Assembly: GCF_023554995.1 (NCBI RefSeq)
Contig: NZ_JAMJPK010000001.1
Location: forward strand, 682,001 to 746,000
DNA: 64,000 nucleotides
Reading direction: 5' to 3'
From: Halomonas gemina
GTDB lineage: Bacteria > Pseudomonadota > Gammaproteobacteria > Pseudomonadales > Halomonadaceae
Under the pieces are notes generated by a model. It did no database searches. It was not told where the DNA came from and was given only the letters and a program-made list of their open reading frames with translations. Each line of letters opens with the position of its first letter. Position 1 is the stretch's first letter. Positions 40,540-49,367 of this stretch are shown piece after piece. A program made the position numbers and the translations under genes.

Positions 40540-42366
40540 TCAGCCCGGGACCCCCGGATGCCCCGTCACCAGGCCGCCCAGCACGCGCTCCATTTCCAGG
40601 GCGGGCATGGGGCGGAAGAAATAGAACCCTTGGACCAGGTCGCAGCGCATCTCCCGGACCAGCGTGAGCTGTTCACGGTTCTCGACGCCTTCGGCCACCA
40701 CCTCCAGGCCCAGGCGATGACCGATGAAGATCGCGGCCTCCATGATCGCGCGATCCTCGGGCTGGTCCGGGGCATCCCGCACGAAGGCACGATCGATCTT
40801 GAGTGCCGTGACCGGGAACTGCTTGAGGTAGCTGAGCGACGAATAGCCGGTGCCGAAGTCATCGATGGCGATGCGAAAGCCCAGGTGATGGAGCCGATGC
40901 AACCCCTCGAGGATCCTGTCGTCGGCTTCGATCAGCACATTCTCGGTGAGCTCGAGACCGATATGCCGGGGCCCCAGGCCATGACGGGCCAGGCAGGCTT
41001 CGAAGCGCTGGAAGACATCGGGCCGGCTCATCTGCCGGCCGGAGAAATTGATGTCGATGCGTTCGATGGCCAGGCCGGCATCACGCCAGAGCGCCCGCTG
41101 ATGGCAGGCGGTTTCCAGGACCCAGTCACCGAGACGGTGGATCAGGTCGGAGCGTTCGGCGAGGGGAATGAACTCGGCCGGCGAGATCGGCGGGCCCTCC
41201 GCTGGCTGCCAGCGCAGGAGCGCCTCCAGGTTCTCGATGCGCCCGCTCACGGCAGAGACCTGAGGCTGGTAGTAAAGCGACAGCTCTCCGCCGTCCAGGG
41301 CCTGCTCCAGCCGGTCGACCAGGCGATGCTGGTGGAGCAGCTCGTCGTGGAGCTGCTGGTCGAAGAACCACACGCTGCCGCGGCCATCCAGCTTGGCCCG
41401 GTTCTTGGCCACATCGGCATTGCGGATCAGCTCGCGCGCCGTATCGCCGTTGTCCGGGTAGAGGCTGACGCCCAGGCAGGCGGTCACCTGGCGCCGCGAC
41501 CCGTCCATCAGGAAGGGATCACGCAGCACCTGCTGGACCTTGTGGACCAGCTGCGGGAGCACATGCTCGCGCTGGAACTTCGGGAAGGCGATCACGAACT
41601 CGTCGCTGGAGAGTCGCGACATCATGTCGGAGGCTCGCGTTGCCCGATGCAGTCGCCGAGTCAACTCGACCAGCAGCCGATCCCCCTGCTCGTAGCCCAG
41701 GGCGTCATTGATCTCCACGAAATGGTCGATATCCAGGTAGACCAGCACCAGCCCGCTGTCCTGTCGGCGACAGTCGGCGATGGCCTCGTCCAGCTGCGCC
41801 TCGAAGGTCTGGCGATTGGGCAGGTGGGTCAGGGCATCGAAGCGGGTGGCGAAGTCCAGCTCGCGATGCGCCCGCTTCTGGTCCGAGAGGTCAACGTCGA
41901 CACAGAACATCAGGGGATCGTCGGTATGCTCGCCGAGCATGACATGGTGGGAGAAGACCGGGACCAGCTCCCCGCTCTTGTGCTGGAGCTCGAGCTCATC
42001 GGCAGGAATCTCGACCCCTTCCCGCACCCAGGCACGGTGCGCCTGGACCACCGGCTCGCGCATCGGCGCCGGGATGATCAGCTCTTCCAGCAACTGGCCC
42101 TGGGCCTCCTCGGGGGCATAGCCGTAGAGCCGGGTGCTGGCCTCGTTCCAGTAGATCACGCGGCGCTCGCGGTCATAGCCCTGGACCGCCACCTTGGGCA
42201 GGCTCTCCAGCAGGGCACGGAAGCGCTGTTCGCTCTCCAGGTATTGGCGACGCACGACCTCGACATCGTCCCGGACGCTGTCGCCCCGGGTCTCGGGCCT
42301 TCTCGCTCTGACCTGCTGCCACCAACGCGCCAGCCAGTGCCGGAAGCCGGTATCGCGACCGCTCAT
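40540..42366 (-). CDS. PAS-GGDEF-EAL protein, probable c-di-GMP phosphodiesterase with degenerate GGDEF
   Basis: 608 residues. PAS (about 45-160; FRALLESLPKVAVQGYDRERRVIYWNEASTRLYGYAPEE), GGDEF (about 165-330) and EAL (about 340-600). The GGDEF active site reads SSDEF (SRLSSDEFVIAFP), lacking the glycines needed for cyclase activity. The EAL domain keeps EALLRW, NFSGRQ, ELTEN, DDFGTGYSSLSYLKQFP, KIDRAFV and EGVE, so hydrolysis of c-di-GMP is expected. A GacA-type box lies 95 bases upstream. Confidence 0.9.
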   Translation of the reverse strand: MSGRDTGFRHWLARWWQQVRARRPETRGDSVRDDVEVVRRQYLESEQRFRALLESLPKVAVQGYDRERRVIYWNEASTRLYGYAPEEAQGQLLEELIIPAPMREPVVQAHRAWVREGVEIPADELELQHKSGELVPVFSHHVMLGEHTDDPLMFCVDVDLSDQKRAHRELDFATRFDALTHLPNRQTFEAQLDEAIADCRRQDSGLVLVYLDIDHFVEINDALGYEQGDRLLVELTRRLHRATRASDMMSRLSSDEFVIAFPKFQREHVLPQLVHKVQQVLRDPFLMDGSRRQVTACLGVSLYPDNGDTARELIRNADVAKNRAKLDGRGSVWFFDQQLHDELLHQHRLVDRLEQALDGGELSLYYQPQVSAVSGRIENLEALLRWQPAEGPPISPAEFIPLAERSDLIHRLGDWVLETACHQRALWRDAGLAIERIDINFSGRQMSRPDVFQRFEACLARHGLGPRHIGLELTENVLIEADDRILEGLHRLHHLGFRIAIDDFGTGYSSLSYLKQFPVTALKIDRAFVRDAPDQPEDRAIMEAAIFIGHRLGLEVVAEGVENREQLTLVREMRCDLVQGFYFFRPMPALEMERVLGGLVTGHPGVPG

Positions 42367-42460
42367 CTACTTCCTCATCCTCGAAAGACGTTGTCACCCT
42401 TCAGTATGTGGCGAGACCGCCCCATCGTGCGACATCGAAAACTCTCATCCTACCCGCTTG

Positions 42461-42478
42461 TGTAAGAAATATCCTACA
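42461..42478. promoter_or_regulatory. GacA/UvrY-type box upstream of the PAS-GGDEF-EAL gene
   Basis: TGTAAG-AAATAT-CCTACA fits TGTAAG-NNATNN-CTTACA with one mismatch, including the central AT. On the minus strand a -10-like CATACT lies at 42408-42403, about 64 bases from the box centre. The box could instead act rightward on the dioxygenase gene. Confidence 0.5.
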
Positions 42479-42538
42479 CGGGAGCCGGCTCTGCCAGGCA
42501 TTGCCATCCGACGATTCAACGAAGGATCCAAGCCGCCC

Positions 42539-42566
42539 TGTACGACAAGTCTCGTACATTTTTTGA
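42539..42566 (+). terminator. Terminator-like hairpin in the leader of the dioxygenase gene
   Basis: TGTACGA (42539-42545) and TCGTACA (42552-42558) form a perfect 7-bp stem with a 6-base loop, followed by TTTTTT. It has the form of an intrinsic terminator on the plus strand, but no gene ends here. It could be an attenuator for the downstream gene, the end of a small RNA, or simply an operator palindrome. Confidence 0.5.
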
Positions 42567-42596
42567 CATTTCGTTGCAAATCTTCTCCTTTTCGTA

Positions 42597-42622
42597 GGGT
42601 TGCCCGGTCATACGGGCAACCC
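42597..42622 (+). promoter_or_regulatory. Second leader hairpin before the dioxygenase gene
   Basis: GGGTTGCCCG (42597-42606) pairs perfectly with CGGGCAACCC (42613-42622) across a 6-base loop, ending 38 bases before the ATG at 42661 and leaving the GGAGAAG ribosome site free. Purpose unknown; it is not followed by a T-run. Confidence 0.6.
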
Positions 42623-42660
42623 ACGGGCAATCATGCCCCACACCTAATGGAGAAGATCTC

Positions 42661-43455
42661 ATGAAACTCGATACCCTCAAGTACGGCTTCGATCCCGCTA
42701 CCATGCCCCTCGACCCGGTCGCCGACTACTGGTCGCCGGAGGTCACCGATGCCCTGCAACAACAGGACTGGGCCAGGACAGAGGTGCGCTCCCGGGTGGA
42801 TCTCGAGGCCTGGCAGGCGTTCACCGCCGACCTGCCCCGTGACCCCTACGTCAACCGTCGCTGGAAACGCATGTCCTGGCTGGCCCTGGATGAGCGGGGC
42901 GAGGCCTACGATATGGGCCATTGCCCCATGGCACAGGGGGGCGCCTTCAATGATGCCGAGAGCATGGCGGACCGCCTGCGCTACTACGAGCCACTGACGC
43001 CCGAGTTCATGGCCCGCCCGGATGTGAAGGCCTTCGTGCGCGCCTGGGCCCGGCTCTGGGACCTGAAAGCCCACGAACCCATCCTGATGCAGATCACCGG
43101 CGTGCGCGGCGAGGGCATGGTCGACCCCCTGCAGGGCCAGGGAATCCATGCCGACGGCTGCAAGGCGCTGAGCATCATGGTGCTGAACCGCCACAATGTC
43201 GCCGGGGGCGATAACCACCTCTATGCCGACAAGGCGGGCACCCGGCCCCTGGTCGACACGACCCTCGCCCCCGGCGATATCCTGCACCTGCGCGACGACC
43301 GCCTCTTCCACAGCGTGGACGGCATCCACCAGCAGGATACTGATGAGCCCTTCGAGCGCTTCATCATCATCATCAACAGCCGCTTCGTGGATGCGTTCCA
43401 GAACCGCATGCTGCGTCGGCACTTCCCCGAGGCGGTGCTTAACGAGACCCGCTAA
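42661..43455 (+). CDS. 2OG-Fe(II) dioxygenase family protein (amino acid hydroxylase-like)
   Basis: 264 residues. Resembles the 2OG-Fe dioxygenase family that contains bacterial L-isoleucine hydroxylases. Predicted iron ligands are H163-A-D165 in QGIHADGCKALSIMVLNRHN and His217 in RLFHSVDGIH. The downstream RFIIIINSRF segment supplies the 2-oxoglutarate-binding arginine (ERF or SRF). Full length, with GGAGAAG seven bases before the ATG. It stands alone, so the substrate (a free amino acid is likely by family) cannot be named. Confidence 0.8.
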   Translation: MKLDTLKYGFDPATMPLDPVADYWSPEVTDALQQQDWARTEVRSRVDLEAWQAFTADLPRDPYVNRRWKRMSWLALDERGEAYDMGHCPMAQGGAFNDAESMADRLRYYEPLTPEFMARPDVKAFVRAWARLWDLKAHEPILMQITGVRGEGMVDPLQGQGIHADGCKALSIMVLNRHNVAGGDNHLYADKAGTRPLVDTTLAPGDILHLRDDRLFHSVDGIHQQDTDEPFERFIIIINSRFVDAFQNRMLRRHFPEAVLNETR

Positions 43456-43486
43456 CCCCCACCGCTAGACCTGCGAAAACGGTTCT

Positions 43487-43674
43487 TCGCACATTGGCGT
43501 GAAGGAAGTGAAGTACCCCTGTGGGAGCGCAATTCATTGCGCGAATGGCGCCGACAGGCGCCCCCGGGCTGAGTGCTTATTGCCGGGAAGGCCTCCGGCC
43601 TTATTTCGCGATCTGAAGTCGGGGCGCCGAACCGTCGCTCCCACAGGACAGCATCACGCCAAAATGCGATGATC
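43487..43674. repeat. Inverted pair of REP-like repeats
   Basis: Two divergent copies of the same REP-like unit: 43487-43545 (containing TGTGGGAGCGCAATTCATTG) and an inverted copy at 43634-43674 (reverse complement containing TTGGCG...CCTGTGGGAGCGACGG). A third copy is at 45887-45950. The unit reads roughly TCGCA-TTTGGCG-...-TGTGGGAGCG. These resemble the intergenic BIME elements of pseudomonads. Confidence 0.75.
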
Positions 43675-43675
43675 C

Positions 43676-43714
43676 CAAAAAAGACGCCCCCCGGAGCCTC
43701 TCCGGGGGGGCGTC
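43676..43714 (-). terminator. Intrinsic terminator of the cytochrome b561-YceI operon
   Basis: A 14-bp GC stem (43683-43696 with 43700-43714, one bulged G) is followed on the minus strand by TTTTTT (43681-43676). It lies 33 bases past the yceI stop and is a textbook rho-independent terminator. Confidence 0.9.
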
Positions 43715-43746
43715 ATGCTGCCTGCGGGTCGAGCCGCGGGGATGCC

Positions 43747-44331
43747 TTACTGGCGAATCCCCTCGAAGGTCACATAGAGCTCGAGCTCATGCATCATCTC
43801 GGGGAAATCCCCCATGTCGATGCCGTAGTCGGCCAGAATAAGGGTGGTCGAGCCTTCGAAACCGGCCCGGTAGCCGCCCCAGGGATCCTCGCCCTCCCCG
43901 ACCAGGGTAACCGGCATCTCGACCTCGTTGGTCTCGCCATGGAGGGTCAACTCGCCGCTCAGCACGCCTTCGTTGTCGCCGGTCGGTTCGAAACCGGTGG
44001 AGGTGAAGGTGGCGGTGGGATACTCGCCCGCGTCCAGGAAGTCATCGCTCAGGATGTGCTTATCGCGCTCGGCATGGTTGCTGTTGAGGCTACTCACCTC
44101 GACCTCCACGCTGGCGGCCGAGGCTTCCAGGTTCTCAGGATCGTAGCTGAAGCTGCCGGAGAACTCCTCGAAGCTGCCGAGGATGTAGGAGTAGCCGAGG
44201 TGGCTGATCTTGAACTGCACGAAGGCATGCTGGCCGTCCGTGTCGATGGCGTAGTCGGCGGCCTGGGCTTGGCTGACGCCCACCAGGGCAGCGGCGCTCA
44301 GGGCGGTGGCGATGGCGGTCTTCTTGATCAT
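43747..44331 (-). CDS. yceI: YceI-family periplasmic lipid/isoprenoid-binding protein
   Basis: 194 residues from ATG 44331 (AAGGAGAG upstream). Signal peptide MIKKTAIATALSAAALVGVSQAQA. YceI fold hallmarks: YAIDTDGQHAFVQFKISHLGYSYILGSFEEFSGSFSYDP, SLNSNHAERDKHILSDDFLDAGEYPTATFTST and LTLHGETNEVEMPVTL. Binds polyisoprenoid-type lipids in the periplasm. Cotranscribed with the upstream cytochrome b561 gene, a frequent pairing. Confidence 0.95.
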   Translation of the reverse strand: MIKKTAIATALSAAALVGVSQAQAADYAIDTDGQHAFVQFKISHLGYSYILGSFEEFSGSFSYDPENLEASAASVEVEVSSLNSNHAERDKHILSDDFLDAGEYPTATFTSTGFEPTGDNEGVLSGELTLHGETNEVEMPVTLVGEGEDPWGGYRAGFEGSTTLILADYGIDMGDFPEMMHELELYVTFEGIRQ

Positions 44332-44374
44332 CAGGCATCTCTCCTTGGGGTCGTCTCGGGGAAGGTCAATCGCC

Positions 44375-44929
44375 TCAGGGGCGACGGGAGCGTCGCGGGT
44401 CGACCATGCGCAACAGGACATCGTTGCGATCGACCCAATGGTGTTTCAGGGCGGCCAGGGTGTGCCCCGCCGCCAGCAGGATCAGCGCCAGGGCGCCGTA
44501 CCAGTGAACCTGGCCGGCCACGGTGGCCTGGTTCGGCAGGTCGCTGATCAGGGCGGGCACCACGAAGGCGTCGAACACGCTGATCCCCTTGCCATCGGCG
44601 GTGGAGATCAGGTAGCCGCTGAACAGCACCACCAGCATCAGTACGTAGAGGCCAATATGGCCCAGGTGGGCGGCCAGGCGCTCGAGAGGATGTCCCTTCT
44701 CCACCGGCACCGGGTTGGCGATGCGCCAGGCCAGGCGAATCAGGGTGGCGAACAGCAGCAACATCCCCACGGAACGATGCCACCAGGGCCCCAGGTTGTA
44801 CCAGCTGTCATAGTAACCGAGCCCGGTCATCCACCAGCCCAGGATGAAGAGGCCGATGATCGCCAGGGCACTGATCCAGTGCAGCAGGATGCTGACCAGC
44901 CCCCAGCCGCTGCGGGTGTTCTTCCACAT
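44375..44929 (-). CDS. Cytochrome b561 family protein
   Basis: 184 residues, four membrane spans with paired haem-ligand histidines (SILLHWISALAIIGLF; WHRSVGMLLLFATL; HLGHIGLYVLMLVV; QVHWYGALALILLAAGHTLAALKHHW). Likely transfers electrons from quinol to a periplasmic acceptor. Forms an operon with yceI, 43 bases downstream. Confidence 0.93.
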   Translation of the reverse strand: MWKNTRSGWGLVSILLHWISALAIIGLFILGWWMTGLGYYDSWYNLGPWWHRSVGMLLLFATLIRLAWRIANPVPVEKGHPLERLAAHLGHIGLYVLMLVVLFSGYLISTADGKGISVFDAFVVPALISDLPNQATVAGQVHWYGALALILLAAGHTLAALKHHWVDRNDVLLRMVDPRRSRRP

Positions 44930-45022
44930 CTTCAGGTGCCTCGGTCCGCGCAGTATCGATCATATGATCCTACCGCAGCGTACCATCGGTATCTGCTGAA
45001 AAATGCCGAACACACCATTCGG

Positions 45023-45063
45023 AAAAACCACATGCCGCCCCTCATGGCAAGGGAGGCGGCATG
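45023..45063 (-). terminator. Terminator after the DJ-1/PfpI gene
   Basis: CATGCCGCC (45031-45039) pairs with GGCGGCATG (45055-45063), and on the minus strand the hairpin is followed by GGTTTTTCC (T-run 45027-45023). It lies 29 bases after the stop of the minus-strand gene. Confidence 0.75.
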
Positions 45064-45091
45064 GCAGGCATGTGGCAGTGGATTGCCCCTG

Positions 45092-45784
45092 TCAGCCTCT
45101 ATCGGCAAGGACCTCGAGCAGCAGGCGGGCGGTGGGGGCGCTGGACGCCGGGTTCTGGCCGGTCACCAGCAGGCCATCGCGCACCTGGAAGGGAGCGAAA
45201 TCATCGCCGCTGCGCTCGTAGTGGGCACCCTGGGCCTGGAGCGCATCCTCGAGCAGGTGCGGCACTACCTGCGACAGGCCCACGGCCTCCTCCTCGCTGT
45301 TGGCAAAGCCGGTGACCTTGCGCCCCTTGACCAGCGGCTCACCCGCGGGCGTGCGGGCCTCGAGCAGCACGGTGGGCGCGTGGCAGACCGCCGCCACCGG
45401 CCGCTCGGCCGCCAGGAAGCCCTCGACCAGGCGGCGGGCATCGGGATCCCCCGTGAGGTCCCAGAGCGGTCCGTGCCCCCCGGGGAAGAAGACCGCATCG
45501 AAATCGCCCACCTCGACCTCGGAGAGCCGGCGGGTCTCGGCGAGTTGCGCCTTGGCCGCGTCGTCCGCCTCGAAGCGGCGGGTCTCCTCGGTGAGGGCCT
45601 CCTCGGCCTGGGAGTTGGGGTCCACCGGCGGCAACCCTCCCTTGGGCGAGGCCAGGGTGATCTCGGCGCCGGCGTCCTTGAAGACGTAGTAGGGTGCGGC
45701 GAACTCTTCGAGCCAGAAACCGGTCTCGTGGCCGGTGTCACCCATGCGGTCGTGCGACGTCAGTACCATCAGGATCTTCATCAT
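45092..45784 (-). CDS. DJ-1/PfpI family (HchA-like) glutamine amidotransferase-fold protein
   Basis: 230 residues. Nucleophile elbow PVAAVCHAPTVLL with the conserved cysteine and histidine; FFPGGHGPLWDL upstream. N-terminal KILMVLTSHDRMGDTGHETGFWLEEFAAPYYVFKDAGAEITLASPKGG is typical of the HSP31/type 1 GATase subgroup, some members of which are glyoxalases or protein repair enzymes. Substrate not determinable here. Confidence 0.9.
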   Translation of the reverse strand: MMKILMVLTSHDRMGDTGHETGFWLEEFAAPYYVFKDAGAEITLASPKGGLPPVDPNSQAEEALTEETRRFEADDAAKAQLAETRRLSEVEVGDFDAVFFPGGHGPLWDLTGDPDARRLVEGFLAAERPVAAVCHAPTVLLEARTPAGEPLVKGRKVTGFANSEEEAVGLSQVVPHLLEDALQAQGAHYERSGDDFAPFQVRDGLLVTGQNPASSAPTARLLLEVLADRG

Positions 45785-45886
45785 GGCCCTCCTCGGGCAG
45801 CTATGAATGCGTGCCCTGATGAGATGGCGACGTGAGGCAGGAGTTCAAGGTGGCAGGCGATCGGCTTGAGAATCGGCTCATCACAT

Positions 45887-45950
45887 ATTGGCGAAATGAA
45901 TTGCGCTCCCACAAGGGTGTTTCACCTCCTTGAACGCCAAAATGCGATGA
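45887..45950. repeat. REP-like repeat, third copy
   Basis: The reverse complement reads TCGCATTTTGGCGTTCAAGG and continues through TTGTGGGAGCGCAATTCATT, aligning along its whole length with the copies at 43487-43674. It sits directly after the metZ stop region and before the DJ-1 gene. Confidence 0.75.
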
Positions 45951-45959
45951 CCCTGAAAA

Positions 45960-47156
45960 TCACACCAGGGCGTCGAGCCCTCGGGCCAGGTCGGCGCGGA
46001 TGTCTTCCATGGCCTCCAGGCCGACCGCCACACGGATCAGCCCCTCGGTGATCCCCGCAGCGTCCTTCTGCTCCTCCGAGAGGCGCCCATGGGTGGTGGT
46101 GCCGGGATGGGTGATGGTGGTCTTGACGTCACCCAGGTTGCCGGTGATGGAGATCATGCGGGTCGCATCGATCACCGACCAGGCCGCCTCGCGTCCGCCC
46201 TTTACCTCGAAGCCCAGCACCGCCCCGTAGCCCTGCTGCTGGCGGCTGGCGAGCTCGTGCTGCGGATGCGTGGCCAGGCCGCTGTAGTGGACCCGTGCCA
46301 CCGCGGGATGCCCCTCCAGCCACTCGGCCAGGATCCGGGCGTTCTCGCAGTGCGCCCGCATGCGCAGGTTGAGGGTCTCCAGGCCCTTGGTAAAGATCCA
46401 GGCATTGAAGGGGCTCAGGCAGGGGCCACAGGTGCGCACCACCCCGAACACCTCCTCGAGCTCCTTGTCACGCCCCACCACGGCACCCCCGATCGCCCTG
46501 CCCTGCCCGTCCAGGTACTTGGTGGCGGAATGGATCACCAGGTCGGCGCCCAGGGCAATCGGCTTCTGCAGCGCCGGGGTCAGGAAGCAGTTGTCGATGG
46601 CCAGCCAGGTGTCATGGCGATGGGCGATCCTGGCCAGCGCCGCGATGTCCACCACCTCGGAGAGCGGGTTGGACGGCGTCTCGGCGAACAGCAGCCGGGT
46701 GGCCGGGGTGATCGCCGTCTCCCAGGCCGCGAGGTCGGACAGTTCCACGTAGCGCGTGGTGATGCCGAACTTGCCCAGGTACTTGTCGAACAGGCTGACC
46801 GTGGAACCGAACAGCGAGCGCGAGGCCACGATCTCGTCGCCCGACTGGAGCAGGGCCAGCACGGTGGCCAGGATCGCCGCCATGCCGGAACTGGTGGCGA
46901 CGCAGCGTTCGCCCCCCTCCATGGCCGCCAGGCGCTGCTCGAAGGTGCGCACCGTGGGGTTGGTGAAGCGCGAGTAGACGTTGCCCGGCTCCTCGCCGCT
47001 GAACTTGGCCGCCGCCTCCGCGGCGCTGCCGTAGACGAAGCTCGAGGTCGGGAAGATCGGCTCGCCATGCTCCTGCTCATGGGTACGCTGGTGACCGGCA
47101 CGGATCGCCAGGGTCTCCAGTTCCCACTCCTGCTGCGGTGTCTGATCCTGCTGCAT
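45960..47156 (-). CDS. metZ: O-succinylhomoserine sulfhydrylase
   Basis: 398 residues from ATG 47156. Cys/Met metabolism PLP enzyme: IFPTSSFVYGSAAEAAAKFSGEEPGNVYSRFTNPTV, ATSSGMAAILATVLALL, PLP lysine in HSATKYLDGQGRAIGG, C-terminal RMISITGNLGDVKTTITHPGTTTHGRL and RVAVGLE. Direct sulfhydrylation of O-succinylhomoserine to homocysteine. Placed 10 bases after purF, as in Pseudomonas. Confidence 0.93.
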   Translation of the reverse strand: MQQDQTPQQEWELETLAIRAGHQRTHEQEHGEPIFPTSSFVYGSAAEAAAKFSGEEPGNVYSRFTNPTVRTFEQRLAAMEGGERCVATSSGMAAILATVLALLQSGDEIVASRSLFGSTVSLFDKYLGKFGITTRYVELSDLAAWETAITPATRLLFAETPSNPLSEVVDIAALARIAHRHDTWLAIDNCFLTPALQKPIALGADLVIHSATKYLDGQGRAIGGAVVGRDKELEEVFGVVRTCGPCLSPFNAWIFTKGLETLNLRMRAHCENARILAEWLEGHPAVARVHYSGLATHPQHELASRQQQGYGAVLGFEVKGGREAAWSVIDATRMISITGNLGDVKTTITHPGTTTHGRLSEEQKDAAGITEGLIRVAVGLEAMEDIRADLARGLDALV

Positions 47157-47166
47157 GACCTGCCCC

Positions 47167-48690
47167 TCAGTCGTCGATGTCATCTTCCTGGTTGTGCACC
47201 CCCACCAGGGCATGGTCGCCGGCGCTACGCTCCTGCTTGGCGTCGTCGCTGCGCGAGGCTTCGAGGTCCGAGAGGTAGCGCTCGTCGATGTCGCCGGTGA
47301 CGTACTTGCCGTCGAACACCGAGCAGTCGAAGGCCTCGAGTTCCGGGTTCACCTCGCGGCAGGCCTCCTTGAGATCCTCGAGATCCTGGTAGAAGATCCG
47401 GTCGGCGCCGATCAGCTCGCCCACCTCGGCCTCGCTGCGGCCGTGGGCGATCAGCTCGCTGGCCGCCGGCATGTCGATGCCATAGACGTTGGGATAGCGC
47501 ACCGGGGGCGCGGCCGAGGCGAAGTAGACCTTGCGCGCGCCGGCCTCCCGGGCCATCTGGATGATCTGCTTGCAGGTGGTGCCACGCACGATGGAGTCAT
47601 CCACCAGCAGCACGTTCTTGTTCTTGAATTCGATGCCGATGGCATTGAGCTTCTGACGCACCGACTTCTTGCGCTGGGTCTGTCCCGGCATGATGAAGGT
47701 CCGCCCGATGTAGCGGTTCTTCATGAAGCCCTCGCGATAGGTCACACCCAGGTGCTGGGCAAGTTCCAGGGCCGAGGTGCGCGAGGTGTCGGGAATCGGA
47801 ATCACCACGTCGATATCGTGCTCCGGCCACTCGTTCTGGATGCGGTCGCCGAGCTTGCGACCCATCTGCATGCGGGTGCCGTAGACGTAGGCGCCGTCGA
47901 GGATGGAGTCGGGGCGGGCCAGGTAGACGTGCTCGAAGATGCAGGAGGCGAGCCGCGGATAGTCGGCACACTGCTGGGTATGGATGGCGCCGGTCATGTC
48001 GACGAAGATCGCCTCCCCCGGCGCCAGGTCACGGTGCAGCTCGAAGCCGCCCACGTCCAGCGCCACCGACTCGGACGCGATCATCACCTCCTGCCCCTCG
48101 CCCTCGTCGCGGGTACCGAACACCACCGGACGGATACCATGGGGGTCACGGAAAGCGACCAGGCCCACGCCGTTGATGATCGCCACCGCGGCGTAGCCGC
48201 CCCGGCAGCGACGATGCACGCGCCGCACCGCGTCGAAGATGTCTCCGGGCTCCAGGTGCAGGCCCTGCTTGCCCAGCTCGTGGGCAAAGACGTTGAGCAG
48301 CACCTCCGAGTCGGAGCTGGTGTTGATATGGCGCAGGTCGGAGGAGAACAGCTCCTGCTTGAGCTGGTCGGAATTGGTCAGGTTGCCGTTATGGGCCAGG
48401 GTGATGCCGTAGGGCGAGTTCACGTAGAACGGCTGGGATTCCGCCTCGCTGGAGGAGCCCGCCGTGGGATAGCGCACGTGGCCGATGCCCAGGTTGCCCT
48501 TCAGGCGGGTCATGTGACGGGTGTGGAAGACGTCCCGCACCAGGCCGTTGCTCTTGCGCAACAGGAACCGGCCCTCGTGCCAGGTCATCATGCCGGCGGC
48601 ATCCTGTCCGCGATGCTGGAGCACCGTCAGGGCGTCATAGATGCCCTGGTTCACCGCCTGCTTGGCCATCAGGCCCACGATACCGCACAT
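47167..48690 (-). CDS. purF: Amidophosphoribosyltransferase
   Basis: 507 residues. First step of purine synthesis. N-terminal nucleophile CGIVGLM (Cys after Met removal), glutaminase loop [12 protein letters not shown] and [17 protein letters not shown]-binding [12 protein letters not shown]. Conserved neighbour of cvpA in gammaproteobacteria. Confidence 0.97.
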   Translation of the reverse strand: MCGIVGLMAKQAVNQGIYDALTVLQHRGQDAAGMMTWHEGRFLLRKSNGLVRDVFHTRHMTRLKGNLGIGHVRYPTAGSSSEAESQPFYVNSPYGITLAHNGNLTNSDQLKQELFSSDLRHINTSSDSEVLLNVFAHELGKQGLHLEPGDIFDAVRRVHRRCRGGYAAVAIINGVGLVAFRDPHGIRPVVFGTRDEGEGQEVMIASESVALDVGGFELHRDLAPGEAIFVDMTGAIHTQQCADYPRLASCIFEHVYLARPDSILDGAYVYGTRMQMGRKLGDRIQNEWPEHDIDVVIPIPDTSRTSALELAQHLGVTYREGFMKNRYIGRTFIMPGQTQRKKSVRQKLNAIGIEFKNKNVLLVDDSIVRGTTCKQIIQMAREAGARKVYFASAAPPVRYPNVYGIDMPAASELIAHGRSEAEVGELIGADRIFYQDLEDLKEACREVNPELEAFDCSVFDGKYVTGDIDERYLSDLEASRSDDAKQERSAGDHALVGVHNQEDDIDD

Positions 48691-48771
48691 TCCACCTTAC
48701 CTCGCTTGCCTGGAACTTGCTGTGAAGAGTCGGGACGGGACCGTGTTCCGGCCCGCCCCGGGATTGGGATG

Positions 48772-49365
48772 TCAGGGGGGCGTCGCCTCACTGGCGTCGT
48801 CCGGTGCCGGCTCGGGCTGGGTTGCCGACGGCCGTTCCGGACGCGGCAGGGAGAGCTCGCGCAGCGACTCGGGCGCCTCGGGCAGACGCCCTTCCCAGCC
48901 CTCGAGATGGCTCACCGCCCAGTCGCGCAGCTGCTCGAAGGTCGGCCGCAGCTCGGCCTCCTGCCAGGCCTGCAGCTGGACCAGCGGCGTCAGGCTGAGC
49001 AGGATGGTCGCCAGCACCAGGATCGCCGCTCCCTTGGCCATGCCGAAGGCGGCACCGGTCACCCGGTTCAAGAACCCCATGCCGACCCACTCCACGGCGG
49101 CATGGACCATGCGGATGACGATGCCGCAGAGCAGGATCACCGCGAAGATCACCAGCACGAAGGCCAGCACCAGGCGGCCATCGGCGTTGTCGATCAGCCC
49201 CGAGAGCAGGTCCGCCACCGGCTCGGCCAGCAATCGCGCGGCCATCAGGGCGATGATCCAGGCGGCCAGCCCCAGGGCCTCGCGGATCAGTCCGCGCAGG
49301 AAACCTGTCAGCCCGGTCACCACCAGCACCGCCACGAAGAGCCAGTCGATCCAAGTCAGTGCCAT
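48772..49365 (-). CDS. cvpA: CvpA family membrane protein
   Basis: 197 residues, four membrane helices (LTWIDWLFVAVLVVTGLTGFLRGLIREALGLAAWIIALMAARLLAEPVADLL and two later pairs) and a proline/acid-rich soluble tail. CvpA is linked to colicin V production and envelope maintenance. Two bases separate it from dedD. Confidence 0.92.
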   Translation of the reverse strand: MALTWIDWLFVAVLVVTGLTGFLRGLIREALGLAAWIIALMAARLLAEPVADLLSGLIDNADGRLVLAFVLVIFAVILLCGIVIRMVHAAVEWVGMGFLNRVTGAAFGMAKGAAILVLATILLSLTPLVQLQAWQEAELRPTFEQLRDWAVSHLEGWEGRLPEAPESLRELSLPRPERPSATQPEPAPDDASEATPP

Positions 49366-49367
49366 GC

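Noticed and set aside
42563..42600. TTGACA as the -35 box of the dioxygenase gene
   Set aside because: No acceptable -10 hexamer at 15-19 bases downstream; the TTGACA overlaps the T-run of the hairpin.
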